This document shows positions 17,275 through 25,927 of a stretch of DNA of 64,000 nt, in pieces. Within the stretch, counting starts at the first letter, position 1. Every line of letters begins with the position of its first letter. Source of the DNA: an uncultured Eubacteriales bacterium (GTDB lineage Bacteria; Bacillota; Clostridia; Christensenellales; Aristaeellaceae). Below the pieces are notes generated by a model that saw only the letters and a program-made list of their open reading frames with translations, ran no database searches and was not told the origin of the DNA. The position numbers and the translations under genes are program-made. The stretch lies in the NCBI GenBank assembly GCA_902761825.1, contig CACWLY010000006.1, positions 18,314-82,313 of the forward strand, written 5' to 3'.

Positions 17275-18122
17275 AGCAATCCTATAAAAAAAGCCGCCCC
17301 GCGCGGCAGGAGGGCTTTCGGCACAAGCACAGCCTGGGGCAGAATTTCCTGACCGACGCGGCGCTGCTGGAAAGCCTGATCGACGAGGCGGGCGTGGGCG
17401 CGGAGGATCATATCCTGGAAATCGGGCCCGGCGGAGGGGATATGACCCGCCTGCTCAGCGGCCGGTGCAAAACGGTGACGGCGGTCGAGATCGACCGTGA
17501 TCTGATCCCCATTCTGCGCGTGGTGATGGACAGGGCGGAGAATTTTACCCTGGTGGAGGGGGATATCCTGCGCGTCAACCTGCCGGAGATCATGATGGGA
17601 AAAACGCCTTTCCATGTGGTGGCGAATATTCCGTATTACCTGACGACCGATCTTATGAACCTGCTGCTCGGAAGCGATTTGCCCATCCGCTCGATCAATG
17701 TGATGGTGCAGAAGGAAGCGGCGCAGCGGGTGCTTGCGCGGCCATCCACGCCGGAATACGGCCCGCTGGCGATCAGGGCGCAGTATTATACGTCGCCCAG
17801 GCTTGCGCGCGTCGTGGAGGCAGCCTGCTTTACGCCGCCGCCCAAGGTGGACTCGGCGTTTCTGTGCATGCCCTGGCGGGACGCGCCCGCGGTGAATGTG
17901 CGGGACGAAAGACGCTTTTTCAAAATCGTTAACGCCGCCTTTGCCCTGCGCCGTAAAACGCTTTGCAATAATCTGATCCCGGCGTTCCGGATCAGCCGGG
18001 AAGAGGCGGAAGCCTGGCTTTCCCGCGCGAACCTTCCCGCCACGATCCGCGGCGAGGCGCTCACGCTTCAGCAGTTCGCCGATCTTGCCAATGCTGAGAC
18101 GGATGATCCATCCCCAATCTGA
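17271..18122 (+). CDS. rsmA: 16S rRNA dimethyladenosine transferase RsmA/KsgA
   Basis: A 283-aa SAM methyltransferase that dimethylates A1518 and A1519 of 16S rRNA. It shows HSLGQNFL near the N-terminus, the SAM loop EIGPGGGDMT, an acidic VEIDRD, and the catalytic NIPYYLT. The start at 17271 overlaps the rpe stop. The frame is open further upstream, but that part lies over rpe. Next to rpe is a less usual site; in Bacillus rsmA follows the RNase M5 gene. It ends the superoperon, 12 bases from the convergent alkylation-repair gene. Confidence 0.95.
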   Translation: MKQSYKKSRPARQEGFRHKHSLGQNFLTDAALLESLIDEAGVGAEDHILEIGPGGGDMTRLLSGRCKTVTAVEIDRDLIPILRVVMDRAENFTLVEGDILRVNLPEIMMGKTPFHVVANIPYYLTTDLMNLLLGSDLPIRSINVMVQKEAAQRVLARPSTPEYGPLAIRAQYYTSPRLARVVEAACFTPPPKVDSAFLCMPWRDAPAVNVRDERRFFKIVNAAFALRRKTLCNNLIPAFRISREEAEAWLSRANLPATIRGEALTLQQFADLANAETDDPSPI

Positions 18123-18134
18123 TAAATAAGTGAA

Positions 18135-18824
18135 TCATGACGCAAGCTGTACTTTCAGCTTGCGCAGCGCCTCCTTGTGCTCGGGGGATACGCGATAGCT
18201 TTCGATGGCTTTCTGGATGGCCTTGTTGTGCGTCCAGGGAGCCAGCTTTTTGTTTTCGATCCAGGGCAGGGCGGCGTCGTATTGTTTGGCCAGCGCGGTG
18301 GCGAAATACCAGGCGACCATCATGTTGACGTAGTATTCATCCGAACGCACCGCCGCCGCCCAGGATAAATATTCGGGATCAAAGCGCTCGTCCAGATAAT
18401 ACTTCATCAGCGCGCCGATGCCGAAACGGCAGGTGTAGGCGTGCGCGCTGTTTATCCACCGGCGGATATGCGGCAGCGCTTCGTCGGCATGCTTTTTAAA
18501 ACAGACGGGCCCCAGCGTATCGCAGGCGGACCAGTTGTCCACGAAGGGCAAAAACGCGTTCAGCGCGGCGACGCAGGCGTTGAAATCCCGGATATTGCTG
18601 ATCAGAACGGCGTGCAGATTGTTTTCGTCAAAATACTGATGCGGCAGCGATCGCAGAAAAGCGTTCGCCTCGTCGGAACCGCCGATCTCCCTGGCAAGCC
18701 GCCTAAGATCGGGAAAGCGTATGCCGAGGTATTGCCCGCTCTGCAATCCGGGCGTCAGCCTGCGCTGCAATTCGGCGTTGGCGGGATCGGCCAGCGCGAA
18801 CAGCCGTTTTTGAATATCAGTCAT
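18135..18824 (-). CDS. AlkD-like DNA alkylation repair protein
   Basis: A 229-aa all-helical HEAT-like-repeat protein of the DNA alkylation repair (AlkD/AlkC-related) family. Family features include HQYFDENNLHAVLI, FLPFVDNWSACDTL, and the C-terminal LAPWTHNKAIQKAIESYRVSPEHK. Members of this family excise positively charged alkylated bases without base flipping, though several branches have no proven activity. It overlaps the upstream isomerase gene by 8 bases, so the two are co-transcribed; a functional link is not evident. A hairpin (GCAAGCT/AGCTTGC) spans its stop region. Confidence 0.88.
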   Translation of the reverse strand: MTDIQKRLFALADPANAELQRRLTPGLQSGQYLGIRFPDLRRLAREIGGSDEANAFLRSLPHQYFDENNLHAVLISNIRDFNACVAALNAFLPFVDNWSACDTLGPVCFKKHADEALPHIRRWINSAHAYTCRFGIGALMKYYLDERFDPEYLSWAAAVRSDEYYVNMMVAWYFATALAKQYDAALPWIENKKLAPWTHNKAIQKAIESYRVSPEHKEALRKLKVQLAS

Positions 18825-19608
18825 GGTACAGCCCTCTTTCGCGCAGATACCGCACGCTGTCGCGCAGCGCCTGCACGGTTTTGATCTCGATCACCGCCCG
18901 CGCATGAGCGGCGTCCGCCTTGCGCACCAGCGCGGCGATATCCAGTTCGCCCGCGCCCAGGGGCATGTGGCACTGATTGGGCCGGGCGTCGTGCAAATGC
19001 ATATGGCAGAGCCTGCCGGGATGCGCCGCATAGAACCAATCGTCCCCGTACCCGGCTACTTTTTCGTGCCCCACGTCCAGGGTCAGCCCGAAGACATCGG
19101 ATTCAAGCAGCAGCTCGATAGTATCGGTCTGGAAGCTCTGCCATTTACGCTCGGTGTTCTCCACGCACACGCGTACCTGTCCCCGGCTGGCTTCTTCGCA
19201 AATCTTGCGGAATGCCAGCGTGTTCTGAACATACTGCTCCCGATACCGGTTGAACAGGTATTCCACATGATCGGGCAGCGTAATGTAAATTCCCCGGGGC
19301 CAGTGCAGATTGACCGTGGGGATACGCGCCTGGCGCGCGAGCGTTACGGCGTCCCGCGCTTCAGCGAGCCACGCGCTTCGGACGCCGTCCGAAAACGTGC
19401 AGGGCGATATTTCCTCGTGGAGATGGAACGTGAAGAACAGCCGGTATTTTTCATGAAGCGCAAGGAGCTGCGAGGCGCTCATCCGCTCCAGCCCGCATAG
19501 GGGAAAGTTCATGTTGAGCTCGACGAAATCCAATCCAAGCTCGGCGCCGAGCCGGGCGGCGTCTTCGATGCTGCTGTTTTCCAGCAGAAACGGCATGCCA
19601 AACTGCAT
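18817..19608 (-). CDS. Sugar phosphate isomerase/epimerase-like TIM-barrel protein (AP_endonuc_2 family)
   Basis: A 263-aa xylose-isomerase-like TIM barrel. It shows GLDFVELNMNFP near the N-terminus and probable metal ligands in VENTERK, LTLDVGHEK and CHMHLHDA, with a final ALVRKADAAHARAVIEIK strand. Proteins of this type include sugar epimerases, inosose dehydratases and endonuclease IV relatives; the exact substrate cannot be read from the sequence. The ATG at 19608 follows AAGGAG with correct spacing; the frame continues upstream but without a site. The pgi terminator lies just before its ribosome binding site, so the gene may depend on readthrough. Confidence 0.8.
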   Translation of the reverse strand: MQFGMPFLLENSSIEDAARLGAELGLDFVELNMNFPLCGLERMSASQLLALHEKYRLFFTFHLHEEISPCTFSDGVRSAWLAEARDAVTLARQARIPTVNLHWPRGIYITLPDHVEYLFNRYREQYVQNTLAFRKICEEASRGQVRVCVENTERKWQSFQTDTIELLLESDVFGLTLDVGHEKVAGYGDDWFYAAHPGRLCHMHLHDARPNQCHMPLGAGELDIAALVRKADAAHARAVIEIKTVQALRDSVRYLRERGLYHD

Positions 19609-19620
19609 AATACACTCCTT

Positions 19621-19657
19621 AAAAAGGGACCGGATAGCTGTAACGCTATCCGATCCC
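19621..19657 (-). terminator. Terminator after pgi
   Basis: Read on the minus strand, GGG-ATCGGATAGC pairs with GCTATCCGGTCCC, with one mismatch and a 6-base loop, and ends in TTTTT (19625-19621). It lies between the pgi stop (19672) and the downstream isomerase start (19608), so it is likely to reduce expression of the downstream pair. No separate promoter is evident there. Confidence 0.75.
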
Positions 19658-19671
19658 GGTCTGTACAATTG

Positions 19672-21255
19672 TTAAATGTCCAGCAGGTCGCTGAATGCCT
19701 TCAGCGCGCCGTCGGTCTCGTGGGCCAGCACGCGCTTGGCCAGCACCTTGCCCAGCTGCACGCCCTCCTGGTCGAAGCTGTTCAGGTTCCAAAGGAAGCC
19801 CTGGAACATGACCTTGTTCTCAAAGTGCGCAAGCAGCGCGCCGAGCGTTTCGGGGGTCAGCTGTTCGCCGATGATGATGCTGCTGGGACGGCCGCCGGCA
19901 AAGCTCTTGTTGGGGTTGTCATCCTGCTTGCCGCAGGCGAAAGCCATGATCTGGGCGGCCACGTTGGCGCACAGCTTCTGCTGGCTGGTGCTGCCCTGGA
20001 TATCCACGTCCATACCCGCCTGATTGCGGCGGAAGCCCACGAACTGCAGCGGCACGATATCGGTGCCCTGATGCAGCAGCTGATAGAAGCTGTGCTGCCC
20101 GTTCGTGCCGGGCTCGCCGAAGATCACGGGGCCGGTCACATAATCGACGGGTTCGCCGAAGCGATTGACGGATTTGCCGTTGCTTTCCATATCCAGCTGC
20201 TGCAGGTGAGCCGGGAAGCGGCTGAGCGCCTGGCTGTAGGGCAGCACGGCGGTTGCGGGATAGCCCTGAACGTTGCGCTCGTACACGCCGATCAGCGCGT
20301 CCAGCATATCGGGATTGCGGCGGATATCGGCATTTCTGGCCAGCTTGTCCTCCTCGGCCGCGCCGTTCAGGAAACGCGCGAACACGTCGGGACCGAAGGC
20401 AAGGGAGAGCACGACGCCGCCTACGCAGGAGCTGGAGGAATAGCGGCCGCCGATGTAATCGTCCATGAAGAAGGCTTCCAGGTAGTCGCTGCTCTTTGCC
20501 AGGGGAGAGGTCTCGCTGGTGACGGCCACCATATGCCTGCTGGCGTCCAGACCGGCGTTTTTCAGCGCGTCCTTCACGAAGGATTCGTTGGTCAGCGTTT
20601 CCAGCGTGGTGCCCGATTTGGATACCAGCACGAACAGCGAACGGCTCACGTCGATACCCTTGAGCACGCTTGCGGCGTCGTCGGGATCGACGTTGCTGAT
20701 GAAGCGGGCTTCCAGCTTGAAGCAGCCGTTCTGCTTCGCCCAGTTTTCGAGCGCCAGGTACATCGCCCGGGGACCGAGGTCGCTGCCGCCGATGCCGATC
20801 TGCACCACGGTGGTGAACTTTTCGCCCTTGGCGTTGGTGATCTCGCCGCTGTGCACCTTATTGGCGAACGCGGCGGCCTTCTCCTGCTGGGAGAGATAGA
20901 AAGCGCGCTTGTCCACGCCGTCGGCCACCACGGCTTCGCCCAGCTGGCCGCGGCACAGCTGATGCAGCACCAGCCGCTTTTCGCCGGTATTGATCACTTC
21001 GCCGCTGTACAGCGCTTCGTATTTTTCGTTCAGCTGCGCTTCTTTGGCCAGCTCGGCCAGCGCGGCGAGCACGTCGTCATCCACCTGCTTGGCGGCGTAA
21101 TTGTAGCTCAGATCGCAGGCCATGGGCGCGGAATACTCCGCCACGCGCTTCGCGCCGTTTTCGCCGCTCATGACTTCCTGCAGATTGACGTGGTTCTTCA
21201 ATGCGTTCAGTTTGCCGTATGCGGCCAGGGTATCCAGATTTTTCCAGGAAATCAT
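19672..21255 (-). CDS. pgi: Glucose-6-phosphate isomerase
   Basis: A 527-aa glycolytic enzyme interconverting glucose-6-P and fructose-6-P. The family signatures are visible: IGIGGSDLGPRAMYLAL, LVSKSGTTLET with the phosphate-binding serines, and near the C-terminus the LNSFDQEGVQLGK segment with the conserved catalytic region. A Glu-containing GEPGTNGQHSFYQLLHQG stretch carries the catalytic Glu and His. It has its own promoter (21327-21355) and a terminator just after its stop. Confidence 0.96.
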   Translation of the reverse strand: MISWKNLDTLAAYGKLNALKNHVNLQEVMSGENGAKRVAEYSAPMACDLSYNYAAKQVDDDVLAALAELAKEAQLNEKYEALYSGEVINTGEKRLVLHQLCRGQLGEAVVADGVDKRAFYLSQQEKAAAFANKVHSGEITNAKGEKFTTVVQIGIGGSDLGPRAMYLALENWAKQNGCFKLEARFISNVDPDDAASVLKGIDVSRSLFVLVSKSGTTLETLTNESFVKDALKNAGLDASRHMVAVTSETSPLAKSSDYLEAFFMDDYIGGRYSSSSCVGGVVLSLAFGPDVFARFLNGAAEEDKLARNADIRRNPDMLDALIGVYERNVQGYPATAVLPYSQALSRFPAHLQQLDMESNGKSVNRFGEPVDYVTGPVIFGEPGTNGQHSFYQLLHQGTDIVPLQFVGFRRNQAGMDVDIQGSTSQQKLCANVAAQIMAFACGKQDDNPNKSFAGGRPSSIIIGEQLTPETLGALLAHFENKVMFQGFLWNLNSFDQEGVQLGKVLAKRVLAHETDGALKAFSDLLDI

Positions 21256-21326
21256 AGGCGTTTTTTCCTTTCTGTGTTCAATATTGATACTGTGCAGCGG
21301 CCAGCGCCGCGTATCTTCACATTTAC

Positions 21327-21355
21327 ATTATATATAAAAACCGTCCGCCGCGCAA
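21327..21355 (-). promoter_or_regulatory. Promoter of pgi
   Basis: On the minus strand: TTGCGC (21355-21350), a 17-base spacer, TATAAT (21332-21327). It gives a leader of roughly 65 bases before the ATG at 21255. Confidence 0.68.
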
Positions 21356-21397
21356 CAGCCAGGCGGCAAAAAAGCCGTTCTTTTTGCCGGAAGGCGC

Positions 21398-21424
21398 AAA
21401 AACCCGCCTCCCAAAGGAGACGGG
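21398..21424 (-). terminator. Terminator-like hairpin, minus strand
   Basis: Minus strand: CCCGTCTCC, loop TTTG, GGAGGCGGG (one mismatch), then TTTTT. It has no gene upstream on that strand for 1.9 kb except the structured segment itself. Confidence 0.55.
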
Positions 21425-21488
21425 CAGGGAAGCGCATCATCAGGCCGCGGTCGTCGGAGCGTTGCCCAGGATTTGGCATCCTGTCTAT

Positions 21489-21513
21489 ACGCCGCCCGCC
21501 GCGCGGCGTTTTT
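21489..21513 (+). terminator. Terminator-like hairpin upstream of iorA
   Basis: ACGCCGC (21489-21495), a 7-base loop, GCGGCGT (21503-21509), then a T-run ending at 21513. It lies 46 bases before the iorA -10 element. Confidence 0.55.
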
Positions 21514-21555
21514 CATCCAAATAAAAAAATTAGTCTTTCTTTTTCCGGCTCCCTT

Positions 21556-21564
21556 TGCTATACT
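21556..21564 (+). promoter_or_regulatory. Extended -10 promoter of iorAB
   Basis: TGCTATACT (TG at 21556-21557, TATACT at 21559-21564) with no good -35. It lies 48 bases upstream of the iorA start. Confidence 0.55.
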
Positions 21565-21611
21565 AATAAGGATTATTGCGTACAAACGCTTCACAGGAGT
21601 GTGTTTTATTG

Positions 21612-23330
21612 ATGAAAAAACTGATGCTGGGCAATGAAGCCATCGCGCGCGGCGCGTACGAGGCGGGGGTGAAGTTCGTTTCCAGTTATCCGGGAACGCC
21701 GAGCACCGAGATCACGGAGTTTTCCTCCGCCTATCCCGAAATCAAATGCGAATGGGCTCCCAATGAAAAGGTGGCCGTGGAAACGGCCTTCGGCGCGGCC
21801 ATGTGCGGCGTTCGCGCCATGAGCTGCATGAAGCACGTGGGCCTGAACGTCGCGGCCGATCCGCTGTATACCGCCGCCTATACCGGCGTAAACGGCGGTT
21901 TGGTGCTGTGCGTGGCCGACGATCCCTTCATGCATTCCAGCCAGAACGAGCAGGATACCCGGTTCATCGCCCGCGCGGCGCATGTGCCGGTGATCGAGCC
22001 CTCCGACAGCCAGGAGTGCAAGGATTATCTCAAGCGCGCGTTTGAGCTCAGCGAGCAGTACGATACGCCGGTCATCCTGCGCCTCACCACGCGCCTCGCG
22101 CACCAGCGTTCGCCGGTGGAGACGGCCGAGCGCGCGGAGATCGCGCTCAAGCCCTATGAAAAGAACGTAATGAAAAACGTGATGATGCCCGGCATGGCCC
22201 GCAAGCGCCATGTGTTTGTGGAGCAGCGCGAGGCGAAAATGGAAGCCGACGCCGCGGCTATCGGGCTGAACCGCGTGGAAATGCGCGATACGAAGCTGGG
22301 CGTCGTCTGCGCCGGCGTTGTGTATCAGTTCGTGCGCGAAGCCCTGCCTCAGGCCAGCGTACTCAAGCTGGGCCTGAGCTATCCCATCGACCGCGCCGCC
22401 ATCCGCGATTTTGCCGCGAAGGTGGACAGGCTGGTCGTGATCGAGGAGCTGGAGGGCATCATCGAGCAGGAGATCGCCGCCATGGGCGTTGCCGTGGAAG
22501 GCAAAAAGTATACCGGGCGTCAGGGCGAACTGAGCGTGCAGCGCATCCGCGAGGCCTTCGGCGGCGAAAAAGCGCCGACCGAGTCCGCTCTTCCGGCGCG
22601 TCCGCCCGTGCTGTGTCCCGGCTGCCCGCACCGCGCCACCTTCCACGTGCTCAAGAAACTCAAGCTGCACGTGTTCGGCGATATCGGCTGCTATACGCTT
22701 TGCGCCCTGCCGCCGGTGGACAGCCTGGAAAGCGCGCTCTGCATGGGCGCTTCCGTGGGAATGGCCGTCGGCGCGGAGAAAGCCCGGGGACGCGATTTCG
22801 CGCGGCAGAGCGTGGCCGTGCTGGGCGACAGCACCTTTGTTCACAGCGGCATAACCGGCCTGGTGAACGCCGTGTACGACCGCAGCAACATCACCGTCGT
22901 GATCCTGGACAACCGCATCACCGGCATGACGGGACATCAGCAGAATCCGGCCACCGGCTTTGATATCTACAATCAGCCCGCTCCGCAGCTCAACCTGGAA
23001 AAGCTGTGCGAAACCATCGGCGCGCACGTGGTCGTGGAAAACCCGATGGATATGCCCGCGCTGGAAAAGGCGCTTAAGGAAGAACTGAACCGCGACGGCG
23101 TGTCGGTGGTCATCGCCCGCTATCCCTGCGCGCTCCTGGATAAACGCCGCCATCCCGCCGCGAAGGTGACCGGATGCCGCAACTGCGGCGCGTGCATGTG
23201 CCTGGGCTGCCCGGCCATCGAGCGCGGCGAGCACGGCGTGCGCATCAATACCGCCCTGTGCAACGGCTGCGGCCTGTGCGTGAGCATGTGCGGCTTCGGG
23301 GCTATTTCCTGCGGAGGTGATCAGGCATGA
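21612..23330 (+). CDS. iorA: Indolepyruvate:ferredoxin oxidoreductase, alpha subunit
   Basis: A 572-aa thiamine-pyrophosphate enzyme subunit that oxidatively decarboxylates aryl pyruvates from Trp, Phe and Tyr breakdown to aryl-acetyl-CoA, reducing ferredoxin; it works only without oxygen. N-terminal pyruvate:ferredoxin-type domain: SYPGTPSTEITE. The TPP-binding domain has CPGCPHRATF, GDIGCYTL and GDSTFVHSGITGL. Two C-terminal [4Fe-4S] motifs are seen: CRNCGACMCLGC and CNGCGLCVSMC. The ATG at 21612 is preceded by TTG at 21609, which has the better spacing to AGGAG (21595-21599) and could be the true start. Its stop overlaps iorB. Confidence 0.95.
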   Translation: MKKLMLGNEAIARGAYEAGVKFVSSYPGTPSTEITEFSSAYPEIKCEWAPNEKVAVETAFGAAMCGVRAMSCMKHVGLNVAADPLYTAAYTGVNGGLVLCVADDPFMHSSQNEQDTRFIARAAHVPVIEPSDSQECKDYLKRAFELSEQYDTPVILRLTTRLAHQRSPVETAERAEIALKPYEKNVMKNVMMPGMARKRHVFVEQREAKMEADAAAIGLNRVEMRDTKLGVVCAGVVYQFVREALPQASVLKLGLSYPIDRAAIRDFAAKVDRLVVIEELEGIIEQEIAAMGVAVEGKKYTGRQGELSVQRIREAFGGEKAPTESALPARPPVLCPGCPHRATFHVLKKLKLHVFGDIGCYTLCALPPVDSLESALCMGASVGMAVGAEKARGRDFARQSVAVLGDSTFVHSGITGLVNAVYDRSNITVVILDNRITGMTGHQQNPATGFDIYNQPAPQLNLEKLCETIGAHVVVENPMDMPALEKALKEELNRDGVSVVIARYPCALLDKRRHPAAKVTGCRNCGACMCLGCPAIERGEHGVRINTALCNGCGLCVSMCGFGAISCGGDQA

Positions 23331-23899
23331 AAAAGGATATTATTATCGTGGGCGTAGGCGGCCAGGGAATCCTGCTGACCAGTAAAATCCTGGGGTATCT
23401 CGCGCTGCAGATGGGCGATGACGTGAAGGTCAGCGAGGTGCACGGCATGAGCCAGCGCGGCGGCAGCGTGATCACCCATGTGCGCATCGGCGAAAACGTG
23501 GCGTCTCCGCTGGTCACGCCCGGCGAAGCCGATTTGGTGATCGCCTTTGAATGGCTGGAAGCGCTGCGGGCGGAATTCTATCTGAAACCCGAGGGCGCCA
23601 TGATCGCCAATACCCGGCGCATGCTGCCCATGCCCGTCATTATGGGCAAGGCGGAGTATCCCGAGCAGGCGATCGAAGGCCGCCCGGTATACGCGCTGGA
23701 CGCGCAGCGGATCGCCGAGGACTGCGGCAGCGTGCGCGCGGTCAATATCGTGCTGCTCGGCGTCATGTCCACGCTGACCGACTGGCCGCAGGAGGCGTAT
23801 GAGTCCGCGATCGCGGCCAACGTAAAGCCCGCCACGCTTGAAACCAACCTGAAAGCCTTCCGCGCCGGACGCGAAGCCGGACAGCGGATGAACGCATGA
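23327..23899 (+). CDS. iorB: Indolepyruvate:ferredoxin oxidoreductase, beta subunit
   Basis: A 190-aa partner of IorA, of the pyruvate:ferredoxin oxidoreductase gamma-domain type. It shows IIIVGVGGQGILLTSKIL at the N-terminus, and EVHGMSQRGGSVITHVRIG, both family hallmarks. The 4-base overlap with iorA fits the strict 1:1 complex. Lacking a 2-oxoacid dehydrogenase partner of other specificity nearby, the indolepyruvate assignment rests on the IorA subunit architecture. Confidence 0.94.
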   Translation: MKKDIIIVGVGGQGILLTSKILGYLALQMGDDVKVSEVHGMSQRGGSVITHVRIGENVASPLVTPGEADLVIAFEWLEALRAEFYLKPEGAMIANTRRMLPMPVIMGKAEYPEQAIEGRPVYALDAQRIAEDCGSVRAVNIVLLGVMSTLTDWPQEAYESAIAANVKPATLETNLKAFRAGREAGQRMNA

Positions 23900-23937
23900 C
23901 AATTTCCCGCGCCGTAATGGTAATTTGTATACGGCTG

Positions 23938-23946
23938 TGCTATAAT
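23938..23946 (+). promoter_or_regulatory. Extended -10 promoter of alr
   Basis: TGCTATAAT (TG at 23938-23939, TATAAT at 23941-23946). No convincing -35 is seen at 16-18 bases. It lies 26 bases before the alr start, so the leader is short. Confidence 0.68.
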
Positions 23947-23971
23947 AAGAGCAAAGACAGGAGGCGGCGGC

Positions 23972-25102
23972 ATGATCAGTAACCCAACTCCGGACAGCCG
24001 GGGCACCTGCGTTCGGATCGATCTGAGCGCGATTGCCCATAACGTACAAACGCTGAAAAAAGCGGTGGGCGGCGTGCGCATGATGGCGGTGGTCAAAGCC
24101 AACGCGTACGGGCACGGCCTGCTGCCTGTCGCGCGGACCGCGCTTCTGAACGGCGCCGATTACCTGGGCGTGGCGCTGCCGGAGGAAGGACGGCTGCTGC
24201 GGCGGGCGGGCGTGGAAGCGCCCGTGCTGGTGCTGGGCAACGTAAGCCCGGAGGGGGCCGAAATATCGGTGGCCGAAGGGCTGATCCAGACGGTCTGCGA
24301 TCCCAGGGGCGTGGAGCTTCTGCAGGATACCTGCCGGAAAACGGGGAAGATCGCGCAGGCGCATCTGAAGATCGATACCGGCATGAACCGCATCGGTGCG
24401 CGGAACGAAACCGAAGTGAGCGCCGTGCTCTCCGCGCTGGAAAAAGCGCCGTATGTCAAGCTGACGGGCGCGTTCACGCATTTTGCCGACGCCGACAACC
24501 CCAAGGACAGCTTTTCGCGGGCGCAGTTTGACCGTTTCCAGCGGATGACGGCCCTTCTGCCGGAGGGGCTTCTGCTGCACGCGGCCGCAAGCGACGCTTC
24601 GCTGCGCTTTCCCTGGGCGCGCCTGGGCATGGTGCGCGAGGGAATCTCCCTGTACGGCTGCGCCGAAGGCTACGACGATATCGATCTGCGCCCGGCCATG
24701 CGCTTTGAAACCCGCGTCGCCTATGTGAAGCAGATCGAAGAGGGCGATACCGTGGGCTATGGCCGCACCTATACGGCGGCGTCCGCCATGCGGGTGGCAA
24801 CGCTGCCCGCGGGCTACGGGGACGGATACCCGCGCAGCTGTTCGGGCAAGGCCTACGTGCTGATTCAGGGCACCGAATGCCCCGTGATCGGCCGCGTCTG
24901 CATGGATCAATTGATGGTCGACGTATCCAGACTGGACGGGGTAAAGCCCGGCGACGAGGCCGTGCTGATGGGACGGCAGGGGAACGGCTGCATATCGGCT
25001 TCCCGGCTCGCGGCCTGGGCAGGCACGATCAGCTACGAGATCCTCTGCGCGCCGCATGCGCGGGTGCCGGTCATTTACGAAAACATTCCGGAAGGATTAT
25101 AA
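23972..25102 (+). CDS. alr: Alanine racemase
   Basis: A 376-aa PLP enzyme that makes D-alanine for peptidoglycan. The PLP lysine is in MAVVKANAYGHG, and the catalytic tyrosine region is in YGRTY. Other conserved stretches are HLKIDTGMNRIG, GAFTHFADAD, REGISLYG and GRVCMDQLMVDVS. The ribosome binding site AGGAGGCGG precedes ATG 23972. A membrane protein gene follows after 6 bases. Confidence 0.96.
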   Translation: MISNPTPDSRGTCVRIDLSAIAHNVQTLKKAVGGVRMMAVVKANAYGHGLLPVARTALLNGADYLGVALPEEGRLLRRAGVEAPVLVLGNVSPEGAEISVAEGLIQTVCDPRGVELLQDTCRKTGKIAQAHLKIDTGMNRIGARNETEVSAVLSALEKAPYVKLTGAFTHFADADNPKDSFSRAQFDRFQRMTALLPEGLLLHAAASDASLRFPWARLGMVREGISLYGCAEGYDDIDLRPAMRFETRVAYVKQIEEGDTVGYGRTYTAASAMRVATLPAGYGDGYPRSCSGKAYVLIQGTECPVIGRVCMDQLMVDVSRLDGVKPGDEAVLMGRQGNGCISASRLAAWAGTISYEILCAPHARVPVIYENIPEGL

Positions 25103-25108
25103 AACCGT

Positions 25109-25924
25109 ATGCAAAAGAACAGCAAAAAAAACAATAACGCCCCCACGCCGATCTATAAGCCGTATCTGCGCGGCAATATGATCAGCGCGCTGGCCGCAAA
25201 GCGCGGGCTCAAAGTATTCGCCCTCCTGGCGGTATTCGCTTTCTTCGGCGTATTGGTCAGCGGCGTGCTCGCCTTCAACAGCGCGCTGCTCCGGATCCTG
25301 ATGAACGGCGTGCTGCTGGCCTTCGGCTGCATGGTGATGATGAACGAGGGCAGCCGCCACGGCGAAGCGGACGTGACCTTTGCCGAGATCGCCCTGAAGC
25401 GTCAGGAAGAAGGCAAAGAGGTGACCGCAAAAGACCGGGACGTCTGCTATCATCCCGGCAAGGGATTTTTTACCGCGCTGATCGGCGTGACGCCTTTCCT
25501 GCTGGCCGCGATCGTGTACGCGTTCATCGCCAAAAAACAGACCTTTACGCTGGGCGTGCTCCCTTCCTGGGTGCAGGGCTATGAAAAACAGAGCGAGGTC
25601 GGCCAGGCGCTGTCCTATTACCACGAATCCTTCCCCATTACGCTGGAACAGATCCTGCGGTTGATCATGCGATTGATGCTGTTCCCCTACATGAACATGC
25701 TGGGCGGCGGCGATTTCGGCAGGCTGCTGCTGCTGGATCGCATTTCCCCGCTGCTTACGCTGATCGTTCCCGCGTTCTACGGCGTCGGCTACCTGCGCGG
25801 GCCGCGCCTGCGCGCCATGGTGCACGGCAATATCCGCCTGGCCCGCCGCCGCCATAACCGCAAGGAGCGCAAAGCCCGCGAACAGCGCATGCGCAAAGAG
25901 CCGCAGAAGAAGGAACTGATCTGA
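25109..25924 (+). CDS. Membrane protein of unknown function
   Basis: 271 aa, not recognised. It has a polar, Asn/Lys-rich N-terminus (~1-30), then two membrane helices (about 34-55 and 58-78), a soluble loop (~79-115), another helix (~118-138, FFTALIGVTPFLLAAIVYAF), a loop, a helix around 190-205 and one at ~210-230 (LLTLIVPAFYGVGYL). The basic tail is rich in Arg/Lys (RRRHNRKERKAREQRMRKEP). It lies between alr and rsmD with gaps of 6 and 3 bases, so it is co-transcribed with both. The positive tail suggests a cytoplasmic C-terminus that may touch nucleic acid or phospholipid. That is speculation. Confidence 0.8.
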   Translation: MQKNSKKNNNAPTPIYKPYLRGNMISALAAKRGLKVFALLAVFAFFGVLVSGVLAFNSALLRILMNGVLLAFGCMVMMNEGSRHGEADVTFAEIALKRQEEGKEVTAKDRDVCYHPGKGFFTALIGVTPFLLAAIVYAFIAKKQTFTLGVLPSWVQGYEKQSEVGQALSYYHESFPITLEQILRLIMRLMLFPYMNMLGGGDFGRLLLLDRISPLLTLIVPAFYGVGYLRGPRLRAMVHGNIRLARRRHNRKERKAREQRMRKEPQKKELI

Positions 25925-25927
25925 CCC

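Larger units (their letters stand above)
21385..21513. other. Structured gene-free segment, candidate small RNA, with terminators on both strands
   Basis: Between pgi and iorA lie three stem-loops that no gene explains: CCCGCCTCC/GGAGACGGG (21403-21424), CAGGAT/ATCCTG (around 21468-21484) and ACGCCGC/GCGGCGT (21489-21509). The first is followed on the minus strand by TTTTT (21402-21398). The third is followed on the plus strand by TTTTT (21509-21513). GGGCA/TGCCC could close the middle. The arrangement suits a terminated small RNA or leader on either strand, but I could not match it to a riboswitch or known RNA. Confidence 0.4.

Noticed and set aside
21385..21513. T-box leader for a minus-strand gene
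   Set aside because: CGACGACCGCGG is reminiscent of the T-box sequence but does not match GGTGGNACCGCG, and pgi is not a usual T-box gene.
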